Below, piece after piece: positions 24,728 to 36,585 of a stretch of 62,000 nucleotides of DNA. Both the position numbers and the translations under genes were made by a program. The DNA is from Liolophura sinensis. Lineage: Eukaryota > Mollusca > Polyplacophora > Chitonida > Chitonidae. The stretch is from assembly GCF_032854445.1 (NCBI RefSeq), contig NC_088302.1, positions 2,472,023 to 2,534,022 of the forward strand, read 5' to 3'. A model generated the notes under the pieces. The model worked only from the letters and a program-made list of their open reading frames with translations. It was not told the DNA's origin and did no database searches. Each line of letters begins with the position of its first letter. Position 1 is the first letter of the stretch.

Positions 24728-24988
24728 TTATTTATTTATTTATTTATTTACTTATTTGATGGGTGTTTACTCAACACTCAAAAATATTTCACTTATACGA
24801 CGGCGGCCAGCATTATGGTGGGTGGAAACCGGGCAGAGCGTGAGGGAAACCCACGATTATCCGCAGGTTGCTGACTGATCTTCCCATGTAACGCAGGAGA
24901 GGAAACCAGTATGAGCTGGACCGCATTAGTGAGAGGCTCCTGGGTCATTATGCTGCGCCAGCGCGCTAACCAACAGAGCCTCCGGGTA
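24728..24988 (-). mobile_element. SINE-1, near complete, minus orientation
   Basis: Runs from a (TTTA)n tail through ACGACGGCGGCCAGCATTAT, the GGAAACC/ACCCACGA segments and AGTGAGAGGCTCCTGGGTCA to a tRNA-like head ending GCGCTAACCAACAGAGCC. Part of the B-box region is deleted. Confidence 0.92.
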
Positions 24989-24999
24989 TCTATTTCATT

Positions 25000-25720
25000 A
25001 TAATCATATTTTTCAAGTGAATTACAATTATGCTAAACCTCAGTACCGGTATGTACAAAAAATCATTCTATTTCCACGATCACCATGCTTAATTGCATCA
25101 TAGATGTATATACTTGTAAAAGAGGGTGCATTGCCTGAAAACGAGATGTTGACAAGTCAGCCGGGTGGGCTGTGTAAATACCAACTAAACAGTCAGGGCT
25201 GTAGAGTTTGAGCTTAAATCAATAATTTGGCATGGAGATTACTATTACCGACGTTCTGCTTACTACAAGCTACAAAGTCTGTCAGTTTATTGCCATGACT
25301 TCTCACTTAGCTTATATAAGGGTGTTCCTAGCAAAATCCTGTTTACTGACAAAGAAAAACATTTGTACATTTGTTATATATAAAATGAAAAAGATAAAGC
25401 TAAACAATTATCAAGTAAACGACAACATAAAATTAAATCATTGCTGTGATTTTCTTTCTATTATTACAGGAAATGTAATTGGGTTTGCTAGCGCGCAACA
25501 GTGTCCTCGATTCAATGTATGTACGAAAAACCATTTCCCATTTCTGGTCGTCAGCAAAAAATTGTTCAAGCCTTTTTGTTGTCATTTTATGACAAAGGCC
25601 TGACATGTGGTGAACAAGAAATAATTTGAAATCAGAGCTGACGTGAAATATAATCACCGATGTTTGGGGCCACTTACTTATTTCTCTTTGGAGTTTAATG
25701 CCTTTCACAAGAATGTTTCT
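25000..25720. other. Intergenic, no gene seen
   Basis: AT-rich, with open frames up to 123 codons on both strands that overlap each other and lack recognisable domains. An acceptor-like TTCTATTATTACAG precedes 25471, but the following frame is not convincing. Confidence 0.4.
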
Positions 25721-25732
25721 ACGAGCCGGGTC

Positions 25733-26007
25733 GGGGCCTCCGTGGCTCAGTCAGTTAGCGCGCTAGCGCAGCGTAATGACCCAGGAGCCTCTCACCAATG
25801 CGGTCGCTGTGAGTTCAAGTCCAGCTCATGCTGGCTTCCTCTCCGGCCGTAAGTGGGAAGGTCTGTCAGCAACCTGTGGATGGTCGTGGGTTTCCCCCGG
25901 GCTGTGCCCGGTTTCCACCCACCATAATGCTGGCCGCCGTCTGGCCGCCGTCGTATAAGTGAAATATTCTTGAGTACGGCGTAAAACACCAATCAAATAA
26001 ATAAATA
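25733..26007 (+). mobile_element. SINE-1, complete reference copy
   Basis: Non-autonomous retroposon expected to use LINE machinery. The RNA polymerase III-type head starts GGGGCCTCCGTGGCTCAGTC with an A-box-like GTGGCTCAGTCAGTTAGCGC and a B box GTGAGTTCAAGTCC; the A-to-B spacing is unusually long for a tRNA. A conserved central core follows (TGGTCGTGGGTTTCCCCCGG, CCATAATGCTGGCCGCCGTC), then GTAAAACACCAATC and the tail (AAAT)n. The CTGGCCGCCGT stretch is duplicated in this copy. Flanks AGCCGGGTC (25724-25732) and AGCTGGGTC (26007-26015) are probable target-site duplications with one mismatch. The core resembles conserved SINE cores reported from molluscs, but I cannot name the family with certainty. 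Confidence 0.95.
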
Positions 26008-26015
26008 GCTGGGTC

Positions 26016-27470
26016 AGATATATCGCTAGAGGAAACCGGACCGGGCCAAGAGGAAACCACGGAACTGTGTCAGGTTCTAGCGTCACCCACACTCCACCCC
26101 ATTTGAATGAAAGCTGATGCTGAATTTGATCACGTGGCCTCATTGGTCCATAGCTGTCATGCGCTGTCAGGGACATAAAAGGCGTCATAAAGGACCCCGA
26201 TGTTATACGTATTACTAAATGTTTCATTTCTCTGCACGACCAGTTGAGATGAGCTAAGCCGCGTTTTAAGCTATTCTCGATTAGATAGTGTTTATTAAAT
26301 GATAGTAACGCGTATTCTACTCACCCATGTCAGTTACTCTCAAACAGAATGGTAGCCTTGGACTCACAAGTAATACTTTATTAATAAATTTTATTAGCTG
26401 AGGGATTGATAACGAGAATTTTAATTCAAAGACTGGGTTTGAGAAAAGTATGGCTAATATAGTATGGCCTGCGAGGGCTCTCATGAAATAATACATTTTT
26501 CAGATAATAATATTCATTTAAATGTTTTTGGAAAAAAATCGAACAAAAACTTAAACCACACACTTTGTGATATTAAACACATGTATATTTTGTCAGTACA
26601 AAAATTTTTATTGAACAAAATCTTTACGGCTGCATAATATAAGTCAGACACCCTAGATTCACGTGCTTGTTCGTGATGGCTGAAATACTTCGCCAGCATA
26701 ACGGACGTTTCTCCCACCTGAACAGCTACCACTGCCAAACAGACACTCGGGAAAGCGTATGCATAAAGGAGCAACAGTGAATTCTATTTTTCATAGAACG
26801 GCTAGAACAGACGCACGTGTTAATTTACCTAAAAAGAAATTGGTAGCACAATTTCAATGCAGCCAGACTTTGAAATGTCAATGCATTTACCTGGGAACAT
26901 ACTATTTCCACACGTAGTCAAAATAAACTATCATTCTTGTTGACCTGGTTGTTTGCAACCAGACCAGTTGTATAAATTCAACTTACGCTCAAAAAATTAA
27001 TATGTTACTTTGAATAGAAAGTCTGTTGTGAAGAATGTATTCTGCTTTTGTATTAGATTATTCTATTAATATAACACACATAGTCTATTAATTCAACATA
27101 ACAATTCTATTAGGCTAACGGGATATTATATTAAGTAAGACACAGTATTATGTTGAAATAACGGAATGCATTCTAGCATCACTCAAACTACGGACTTTCT
27201 GTTAAAATTAACAGATTAATTTTTTGACAGTATATGCACCTCGCTTTTCAGATAAATTCACTCTGAAATTGCACCTCCCTGTTTCAGAATACCTAACATT
27301 TTCAAACAAAATTTTTCAGTTAGGCATATCTACATGTACCAGCTGCAAGTTGGTTTCGTCTTATATAACGGTTTGCTGCGATGAGACACTGTTCCTGTGG
27401 AGCTGGCGCAACCTTCCCGACATTCCTCTCTCGGAACTGGCAGAACGAAGCTCACTGAAACAGATGAGTG
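26016..27470. other. Intergenic, no gene seen
   Basis: No repeat array or convincing exon; AT-rich. The 86-codon minus frame ending at 26514 has no recognisable domain. Confidence 0.4.
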
Positions 27471-27473
27471 TGT

Positions 27474-27690
27474 GAATGAGTGCTTGGGATTTAACGTCGT
27501 ACTTAACAATTTTTTCAGTCATATGACGACGAAGGAATCCTTAGAGTGCATGTAATGTGCCTCCTTGTTGCAGGACGGATTTCCACCGCTCTTTTATCTA
27601 GTGCTGCTTCACTGAGACGCCTTACCAAAGGCAAGTCAGGCGCCCCGCCCGAGCCATTATACTGATACGGGACAACAAGAAAAAACAACA
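27474..27690 (-). mobile_element. SINE-2, 3' part, minus orientation
   Basis: Contains GAGTGCTTGGGATTTAACG, GTCATATGACGACGAAGG, TGCATGTAATGTGCCTCCTT, CCGCTCTTTTATCTAGTGCT and GAGCCATTATACTGATACGG, matching the copies at 39309, 42080 and 42547. The tRNA-like head is missing; the copy ends in an A/C-rich stretch (AAAACAACAAC). Confidence 0.88.
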
Positions 27691-27837
27691 ACAAAACAAA
27701 AACAAACAAAGCAAAGCGTGTCTTCATTCTTAAGAAGTAGTTTCCGTTGACATTTGCCATTGTCACCAGTACGGATGTGATCCGGCGGAACTACATTTGC
27801 TCACGACTTGGCAGTGATCAAAATAATGTGCAAAAGC

Positions 27838-29540
27838 GATATTCTGGTACACAGAATTACCTCATTATACAGAACGTTTAGTTGGATTGCAGTTATCACA
27901 CAGTTATTCTGTGTAGTATCTACATGGTACACAGAATTACGTCATTATACAGAACCTTTGGCTGGACTGCATTATCACACAGTTATTCTGTGTAGTATCT
28001 ACATGGTACACAGAATTACGTCATTATACAGAACCTTTGGCTGGATTGCATTATCACACAGTTATTCTGTGTAGTATCTACATGGTACACAGAATTACGT
28101 CATTATACAGAACCTTTGGCTGGATTGCATTATCACACAGTTATTCTGTGTAGTATCTTAATGGTACACAGATTTACGTCATTATACAGAACCTTTGACT
28201 GGATTGCATTATCACACAGTTATTCTGTGTAGTATCTACATGGTACACAGAATTACGTCATTATACAGAACCTTTGGCTGGATTGCATTATCACACAGTT
28301 ATTCTGTGTAGTATCTACATGGTACACAGAATTACGTCATTATACTGAACCTTTGGCTGGATTGCATTATCACACAGTTATTCTGTGTAGTATCTACATG
28401 GTACACAGAATTACGTCATTATACAGAACCTTTGGCTGGATTGCATTATCACACAGTTATTCTGTGTAGTATCTACATGGTACACAGAATTACGTCATTA
28501 TACAGAACCTTTGACTGGATTGCATTATCACACAGTTATTCTGTGTAGTATCTACATGGTACACAGAATTACGTCATTATACAGAACCTTTGACTGGATT
28601 GCATTACCACACAGTTATTCTGTGTAGTATCTACATGGTACACAGAATTACGTCATTATACAGAACCTTTGGCTGGATTGCATTATCACACAGTTATTCT
28701 GTGTAGTATCTTAATGGTACACAGAATTACGTCATTATACAGAACCTTTGACTGGATTGCATTATCACACAGTTATTCTGTGTAGTATCTAAATGGTACA
28801 CAGAATTACGTCATTATACAGAACCTTTGACTGGATTGCATTATCACACAGTTATTCTGTGTAGTATCTAAATGGTACACAGAATTACGTCATTATACAG
28901 AACCTTTGACTGGATTGCATTATCACACAGTTATTCTGTGTAGTATCTACATGGTACACAGATTTACGTCATTATACAGAACCTTTGGCTGGATTGCATT
29001 ATCACACAGTTATTCTGTGTAGTATCTACATGGTACACAGAATTACCTCATTATACAGAACCTTTGGCTGGATTGCATTATCACACAGTTATTCTGTGTA
29101 GTATCTAAATGGTACACAGAATTACGTCATTATACAGAACCTTTGACTGGATTGCATTATCACACAGTTATTCTGTGTAGTATCTACATGGTACACAGAA
29201 TTACGTCATTATACAGAACCTTTGGCTGGATTGCATTATCACACAGTTATTCTGTGTAGTATCTACATGGTACACAGAATTACGTCATTATACAGAACCT
29301 TTGGCTGGATTGCATTATCACACAGTTATTCTGTGTAGTATCTACATGGTACACAGAATTACCTCATTATACAGAACCTTTGGCTGGATTGCATTATCAC
29401 ACAGTTATTCTGTGTAGTATCTACATGGTACACAGAATTACGTCATTATACTGAACCTTTGGCTGGATTGCATTATCACACAGTTATTCTGTGTAGTATC
29501 TAAATGGTACACAGAATTACGTCATTATACAGAACTATCA
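27838..29540. repeat. 79-bp minisatellite, 22 copies
   Basis: Near-identical 79-bp units (GGTACACAG at 27846, 27926, 28005, 28084 and so on to 29506; the first spacing is 80). Each unit carries ATTACGTCATTATACAG, a bZIP-like half-CRE, and the dyad CACACAG-TTATT-CTGTGTAG. Variation is limited to a few recurrent alternatives: GGCTGG or GACTGG, CTACATGG, CTAAATGG or TTAATGG, ACGTCA or ACCTCA. That pattern suggests homogenisation among units. Confidence 0.97.
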
Positions 29541-29607
29541 TTAGCATTATCACACATTTTCACCACACGATATCCTGCCGTGGCTCAAGCTGCAGGTTTA
29601 GTAACAG

Positions 29608-29852
29608 TTATTTATTTTATTTGATTGGTGTTTTACGCCATACACAAGAATATTTCACTTATACCGAGGCGGCCAGCATTACGGTGGGAGGGAACCGGAC
29701 GGAGCCTGGAAGAAACCGACGACCATCCGCAGGCAGCTGCAGACCTTTGCACTTCCGGCCGGAGAGTAAGCCAGCATGAGCTGGACAAACTCACAGCGAC
29801 TGTATTGGTCCTGAGTCATTACGCTGCTCTAGCGCGCTAACCAGCTGAGTGT
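29608..29852 (-). mobile_element. SINE-1, near complete, minus orientation
   Basis: Tail (ATTT)n, TTGATTGGTGTTTTACGCCA, GGCGGCCAGCATTACGGTGG and the head ending TAGCGCGCTAACCAGCTGAG. It begins about 65 bp after the last unit of the 79-bp array. GTTTAGT flanks both sides and may be a short target-site duplication. Confidence 0.9.
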
Positions 29853-29859
29853 TTAGTTA

Positions 29860-30410
29860 TAGTAGGCGAAACATTTCTTTGGATAAAGAGCTAAAGTTTG
29901 ATCTTAACTCAAGGCGGCCTTTGCCCGTTTTAAGCGCTGGAAGCAATGCTATACCAATGTATTCTAGGTATATCAGGTGTAATTCTAACCATACGTGCCA
30001 TTGGCTGGCGCATTTGTCTAAAGCATGACAGTAAGGAGCAAGTAAACAATCATTCGTCAAAGGATAACATTTGAAGAGTTAAACAGTTGTACCATGAGCA
30101 ATCACCTGAAGTGTGACAAACAGGTACTGAGACCCAGGTACATCCACTTATGTATGTAGCATGGTAAAACATTCACGCCATGCTCTCAGTGCTTTTTGAT
30201 ACATGGTTGAGCGCTGATCAAAGTGACTACAATATCTAGTGTAGAGGGATTGCTTTGACTCGGCTGGACGTTGATTCCCATGTAGAGTTGGTTAAATCCG
30301 CGAGCACACCGTCATATTTGTTGTATCGAATTCGGTAAGGCAAACGAAAACACGACAAACGTTATATCGACATATCCACTCCGTGTGTGAACGCGACTTG
30401 TAAATTAGCG
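29860..30410. other. Intergenic, nothing recognised
   Basis: No exon, repeat or RNA gene identified. Confidence 0.4.
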
Positions 30411-30414
30411 CTTG

Positions 30415-30782
30415 TCATGTGATATGTATCATACATGACCATGATCCTATGTATAATACATCACCGTGATACCATGACATGTATAATACGTCACCCTGAT
30501 ACCATAGCATGTATGATACATCACGTGATACCATGACATGTATAATAAATCACGTGATACCAAGACGTATAAAACATCCTGATACCATAAAAAGTATAGT
30601 ACATCACCGTGATACCATGGCATGTATAATACATCACCGTGATACCATGACGTGTAATACATCACGTGATACCATGACATGTATGAAACATCATCCTGAA
30701 ACCATAAAAAGTATAATACATCACCATGATACCATGACGTATAATACATCACTGGAATACCATGACGTGTAATACATCACCA
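30415..30782. repeat. About 30-bp tandem repeat
   Basis: Around 12 degenerate units with landmarks GTATAATACATCAC and GTGATACCATGACAT. Some units lose the CC of CACCGTGATA and so create CACGTG. Open frames on both strands (87-101 codons) come from the repeat. Confidence 0.92.
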
Positions 30783-30789
30783 TACACAA

Positions 30790-31495
30790 CACAGAATGAG
30801 GGATAGCTATAGATAAATGGGTCGATTTGGTTATGTCACGTTTTTTTCATGCTTACATGGACTGGGAATATAAACGTAACAAGCTAACAAAACATTTGTG
30901 GGCGGAATGAGTACGGTATAGCTGTTTATAATTATGTAATATAGTGACGTATCAATTATCTCTACATCCGCAAACTATGGGGTTTATTAGTCAACACAGA
31001 AATCGATTTGGCTCCAAATCAAACACAGTTAAACCCTTCATGTTGGGATCTGTATGGTGGTTAAACGATGTAGGCGGTTAACAAGCATCGCCACAGCACC
31101 GTGACTTAATAGCCAAGACTCCTGTATAATTCATAATGACAGCGCATTACCATCACATAGCGTAGCAATTATTCCAGACTATAGGCCCCAAGAGTACATA
31201 AATCATGCAACAACATAGACCATTGAAGGTATAAAATCTTTACTGTCTCAGACAACGCAAATTATTTAGAGAATTTGCTGAGATTACAGCTAACTGAAAT
31301 CTCTTCTGTATATGTCGATTTCATTTTCTTTTCATGGAATGCCTTAGGCCATTGTTTTGCCGAGTCACCTGTCGCCAAACAAAAGGCACCATTAACTACT
31401 AAACTACTACAGATTAACAACTTCATTTTTTATTACTGTTTTCTTTTGCCACAAGTAGAGGGTGAAGAGTTACAATAAAAGCATAAGTGAATCGA
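30790..31495. other. Intergenic, nothing recognised
   Basis: AT-rich; no convincing exon or repeat. Confidence 0.4.
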
Positions 31496-31499
31496 CATG

Positions 31500-31965
31500 G
31501 CCTTAGGAGATCTGGGATCAAACCCAGATTGGGTCATAACAAAACCCTTTAAAATGGCTCGTTGCTACATCAGCAGAGGTTAGTCATGAAAGGCCTGGTG
31601 TCAGCATCATTTGACTGGGTGGGTAATGCTTCTTCAGTGGCGGCAGCACTTGACATAAAGTCGCCCTGCCACATAGAAGACACGGGATTATGAGTCCTCG
31701 TCGTCGTATGAGTGAAGCCGCTGAAATTTTAGAGCGAAGAAACAGGGCTGTTTGGCCCAGTGTCAGTATAATGGGACTGAATAGGGTGTCTGGTGTCTTC
31801 GGCATGATACTTTAGTGACAGCAGCACTTTGACGGCATGGACTAGCCCTGCCAGGAAAAGACACAGTATACATGATGTATGTACACACACCTAATGACTC
31901 CTCCCGGTCATGTGACTGAAACAAGGGGTGAGTATGACGTTAAACCCAAAGCATGCACATATACA
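31500..31965 (+). mobile_element. SINE-3 copy, possibly two merged copies
   Basis: A B-box-like GGGATCAAACCCAG near 31512 is followed by two partly repeated bodies (GGTGTCAGCATCATTTGACT, then CAGTGTCAGTATAATGGGAC) and the 3' end GAGTATGACGTTAAACCC near 31930. The repeated body suggests an internal duplication or one copy inserted in another. Confidence 0.65.
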
Positions 31966-32112
31966 TTCATATGACCGAAATATTGTTACGTACATGTACG
32001 ACGTAAAACCTCAAACATAGATAAATAAATAGACCTTTGCATACATACGTAAATATATACATACATACATACTTTTGTGTGGATGTGACTTAGCTTGCTG
32101 AAGTTGAGGGCT

Positions 32113-32180
32113 GTCATATTACACTTAATGTCATATTACACTTAATGTCATATTACACTTAATGTCATATTACACTTAAT
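32113..32180. repeat. 17-bp tandem repeat, four copies
   Basis: GTCATATTACACTTAAT repeated four times with no mismatch. Confidence 0.97.
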
Positions 32181-32189
32181 GCCATGAAA

Positions 32190-33270
32190 AACTATTTGCA
32201 TTCCTTACCTTTCTATCTCAGAACAATCTCACTTAGTCAGTTATATAGTGCAATATTTCATCTAGCTGTCAAAATGTTTTTGGGTTAATTTCTTTGCTGT
32301 TTGTAGGCCTTATTACTGAACCCAATGAAAGCTTACGCACTGTAAGATACTTCTTCCGGAAGTATTTTTACGTGCGTTTAATGCACAAATGCTAGTACAA
32401 AACATGTTATCAGAATAAATTGTTTTTTGATAACTTCTCAGATGTGAGGGTCGGAGAACGAGGGGTGGGGGTTGGGAGTTGTAGTGTGCGGGGGAACAAA
32501 TATTGTATGGAGGAAAGACACTTAATGAGGTCTTAATGGAAATCTGCTTCAAAGAAATTATTCATTGCAAGTTTGTCATTTAACATCATAGCTAATTCGA
32601 AACAAAGTTAAGTGTTAGTTCTATAATTTGGACTTTAAAACCAAAACTCATGCATCCTGACATTTTATACCTCTTGCACGGCCCGTAAATTCAATATATT
32701 CCGCTGAAGTTAAAATACTGTGTAAATACAAAAACAAAGTAATGAAAAAAGCAAATAGCATGTGCTGGTTAAGATATTAGAGACGGCTGGTACGGCTTTG
32801 GGACATGATGTCGCCGAGTATTTATGACAGACGTGTTTATCACGCCTAAATTACCCTAACATTTTACTGCGGGGTTGTAATCCGTGTATTGCGTCTGGCC
32901 CAAATCCTGTTTTTAAAGGAAAGGGCTTTTCTGTTGTAACATGTACAGATACAGGTTAAGACGGATTAGGCATGCCAATCTGTCAGATTTGTCTGTCAGA
33001 TTTACCTTGTTGAAAACCTGCCAAAACACAGATTATCACTGCATTGGATTTGGGTGTTAAAAAGAGATTTGTGTACTAGCCGTTAACCATAATGGACGTC
33101 CCCAAGACAACATTAAATACAAATCACCTAAGAGGAATTAAGAAAGTATATAAGAAAAACATATTTTTCAAATCAAAGAAATCTCAAAATATAGCTAAAG
33201 ATCTTCTCCTAGACTACTTAATTCGAAAAAAATGCCAGATTTATATATTAGGCTTAAGGTCTCCTTAATT
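32190..33270. other. Intergenic, nothing recognised
   Basis: No convincing exon, SINE or array. Confidence 0.4.
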
Positions 33271-33274
33271 TCGG

Positions 33275-33690
33275 TTGTATGTAACCAAACAATCCGGCTG
33301 TATATAACCAAACAATCCGGGTTTACGTAAATAAACAATCCGGGTGTATGTAACCAAACAATCCGGCTGTATATAACCAAACAATCCGGCTGTATATAAC
33401 CAAACAATCCGGCTGTATATAACCAAACAATCCGGGTTTATGTAACTAAACAATTCGGGTGTATGTGACCAAACAATCCGGTTTTACGTAACCAAACAAT
33501 TCGGGTGTATGTAACCAAACAATTCGTCTTTAAGTAACCAAACAATTCGGGTGTATGTGACCAAGCAATCCGGTTTTATGTAACCAAACAATTCGGGTGT
33601 ATGTGACCAAACAATCCTTTTTTATGTAACCAAACAATTCGGCTTTAAGGAACCAAACAATTAGGGTCTATGCATCCAAACAAACAAAAC
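33275..33690. repeat. 23-bp tandem repeat, about 18 copies
   Basis: Unit GTATGTAACCAAACAATCCGG plus two bases, with ATATAACC and TTACGTAACC variants. The units become more divergent towards the right end (TTCGGGTG, TTAGGG). Confidence 0.95.
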
Positions 33691-33813
33691 GGATAAGGCG
33701 GGTTTTGAATTCAGATTGGTAATGTTTGCTCTGAGAACTTCACACCGACTATTTTTCTCAATGTTGGCAACCTTTTCCATTGTATTTATCTTGCGTGTAA
33801 TGCTAGGGAGGGG

Positions 33814-34052
33814 GCCTCCGTGACCGAGGTGATTAGCACGTTAGTGCGGCGCAATGACTCAGAGTCTCTCACCACTGCGGTCAATGTGATCTCTTCCTGG
33901 CTTCCTCTCCGGCCGTAGGTGGGAAAGCTTGACAGCAACCTGTGGATGGTCGTGGGTTTCCCCCGGGCTTTGCCCGGTTTCCCCTCACCATAATGCTGAC
34001 CTCCGTCGTGAAAATGAAATACAAGTGAAAAGCACCAATCAAATAAATACAT
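33814..34052 (+). mobile_element. SINE-1, second head type, near complete
   Basis: Head GGGGGCCTCCGTGACCGAGG TGATTAGCACG differs from the GTGGCTCAGTCAGTTAGC head of the copy at 25733. Body and core are the same (TGGATGGTCGTGGGTTTCCC, CCATAATGCTGACC), with small deletions around the B box and before the CAATCAAATAAATA tail. Confidence 0.9.
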
Positions 34053-34059
34053 CAGTGAT

Positions 34060-34980
34060 AGAGAGATATCAGGTGGTGTTATTTATATTTTGAATTTTCT
34101 TTGAAATCAAAGCCTTGACGACTTAAGGTTGAAGATACATTGCGAAATCCGCAAAGACATACTCGTGTAAGATGCCAATATCAGTATTTTCATTTGCGGT
34201 TTGTTGACAAGAGCCTATTGGGCGATTGACCCAAATGTCTGGCCAGTAATGTCAATCAAGTAAGCTGCACAAATGACCGCACGGCTAGAACTATTTTAGT
34301 GGTCAGTTGCAGTGGCCTGTGTTTTCCTGAATCGTTCAGGAGCAAACAACAAATCTCTTTCTTGTCTGTGTAGAGGGACGGACATATACAGCATATCACT
34401 AAAGTAGAATTTGACAGGTTTGGTTGCGGCCCATTCCGCTGATAGTTTAATTGGTAATTTGAGCTGAGAAAATATCTGTATAACGTGACAGTTTTAACTC
34501 GACTTTATATGCAGGCTGATGAAAAAACTGTTCCAAATCAACCAAGGCATTTCTAAGGCTAATTTGTGCAGAATGACAAAAAATGATGAAATGTTTCTAG
34601 AAAATGGAGGTAAATTAAATTCCTCATATTTTGTCCATTATTTCTGTATTCAAGGCTCAACTTATACAAATTATAGTAAAAACAAAATGAGTTTTTAACG
34701 ACAAAAAGAAATGACTGGGAGAATTAAGAGAACGTATCAGACGGCCAAGCAAAAAGACACCCTCAATAATAAAGCCCGTATCTTCTCGTAGGCCACGAAA
34801 AACATGCGATGGCAAACTTTTCTCATTTTCATTTTTGTTGTTGTTGTAAAGACTATCTTTAAATTAAACTTTTATATCATGTCCAAAGCTCATGATCGAA
34901 CTAGACGTGAACCTGAATTCTGTTCCTGAGATTCTTATGTAAGGCAAAACATACTACATAATACGTTCAACACATAATAA
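34060..34980. other. Intergenic, nothing recognised
   Basis: No convincing exon, SINE or array. Confidence 0.4.
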
Positions 34981-34984
34981 ACCT

Positions 34985-35275
34985 CCACGCCTTCTAGTGG
35001 TAGAAGGGTGGACTCCAAACCCAAAGATCTCTAGTTCAAATCCTCAGCTAGTAAACCCCTTCACGACAGCAGAGAGTGTGAACCCAGAGTAGCGACGACA
35101 GTGTGGTAGTTGGCAAATAGCTACATGTAACTGGTGAAATACACGCACTTGACCTTGGCTTAAGCAGAATCAGGTAAACAACGGTGAAGTGATTGCAAAT
35201 TATCAGACGTCACTGTTGTGGAAATACTTAAAATGCTGAGTTGTCATCGCCTTTAATAAAGAACCACACGAAAAC
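34985..35275 (+). repeat. Dispersed repeat family D, copy 3, with a tRNA-like head
   Basis: The first 65 bp resemble a tRNA-derived promoter: TAGTGGTAGAAGGGTGGACT (A-box region) and AGTTCAAATCCTCAGC (B box). The shared body follows: GCGACGACAGTGTGGTAG, TTGGCAAATAGCTACATGTA, CAGACGTCACTG, AATACTTAAAATGCTGAGTT and a TTTAATAAAG end. This suggests the family is a fourth SINE; only this copy shows the head. Confidence 0.6.
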
Positions 35276-35299
35276 TGTGGGGGATGTTCAATACACCAG

Positions 35300-36580
35300 C
35301 AGAATCACGGCCAGTTTATCCAAGAATACAACACAGCGTCAATATTAAAACCAGAACAGTGACATAGAACATGGCACATTCCAATCATAATACATGAAAC
35401 ATAGTATAGAGCAAATGCTCGATGGGAAACTGTTTTGTCAGATGACTGTGACTTAACATCCCTCACCGTCAGATGTATCTTGACACTGAAATGCTAATTA
35501 ATTTGTTTATGCTTCTGGATAAAGGAGCCGGTATTTAACCACTTGTACATGTTAGTTTTTTCTGGCCATCACTTAACTTATTGTCGTGTGTGCTTATCTT
35601 GCATTGGTTACTAAATCAGATTGACACATTCATTGAAGTCAGCTATTCCAACAACTCTCTACATACTGGGTGTTCGGTTCACTTTGTTACACAAACCCGA
35701 GACCCGAACAAAACTGGATTATTTCAAATTTACTTTATGATAGCCTGTTGTAGATAGAACCTGCGATTTTATCGGATGTAGTTTGGCTAGTATTGAAATA
35801 ATTTTATTTATAACGCAGCACGTTTTTTTTTTAACGCAATTGTTGCGAAAATGTTAGAATACATAGAGAAAGTACATAAGCAACTTCGAACTTAACTGAA
35901 GTGTCTCAGAAATCAAAAGCACAATTTGCGAAAATATTAAAATTTTTATGGAGGGAACATATAACTACGAACTACACCAAGTGGAACCAATATCATTTTG
36001 AGGGGTTTCGACCAAAACATACAAAATTTGTGCTTTATGAAAACTATTGTTGACACTGCACGAGTCTGCATATTAAGTATATATGTACAGCATCCCCCCA
36101 TCTCCTGCCACATGGGCTTTGGTGAAATGCTTATCGTGACGGGCAGCTACACACGACATGGGCGTACTTGAAATCTTTTTAAAAAATTTTATCAGTTGAT
36201 AGTTTAGGTTAAGAAAAGCTTGAAATAATATGTGCATAAATTTATGTCTATTGTGCATTGTGTCAGAAGTACGGTATTCGTTTTATGAATGACTAAACTG
36301 TTATGATGCTATCTACATCTTACTAATATAATGGTCTGCATTGAAGTACACGCCATAAAGTTCTGCAATCAAAAGATAAACCCGTAGATCTGTGGAGAAT
36401 GCAAACCCCTTATAATATACGGGTTCTATCCTCAACATACGGGGAAGCAGATTTGGAATACTGTGACAAGGATCTGCATCATTTCAGTCCTAATTAAGAC
36501 CTAAAGTATTTGCTTTGTTTTGAAAACAAATGCTGATCTGAGTCACATGTCTACATGTATGTGTTTCCAAATGCTACACT
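35300..36580. other. 3' flank of the GPCR gene
   Basis: No other gene seen. A minus-strand AATAAA at 35803-35808 is one possible poly(A) signal for the GPCR; nearer ones were not evident. Confidence 0.35.
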
Positions 36581-36585
36581 TTTAA

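Noticed and set aside
25232-25708. Frames of 91-123 codons on both strands
   Set aside because: They overlap each other, have no recognisable domain and no consistent splice context.
30415-30782. CRISPR-like regular repeats (also at 20809, 27838, 44650)
   Set aside because: Units are contiguous without unique spacers, and the genome is eukaryotic; these are minisatellites.
34985-35050. tRNA gene
   Set aside because: A and B boxes are present but the ends do not pair as an acceptor stem and a repeat body follows; treated as a SINE-type head.
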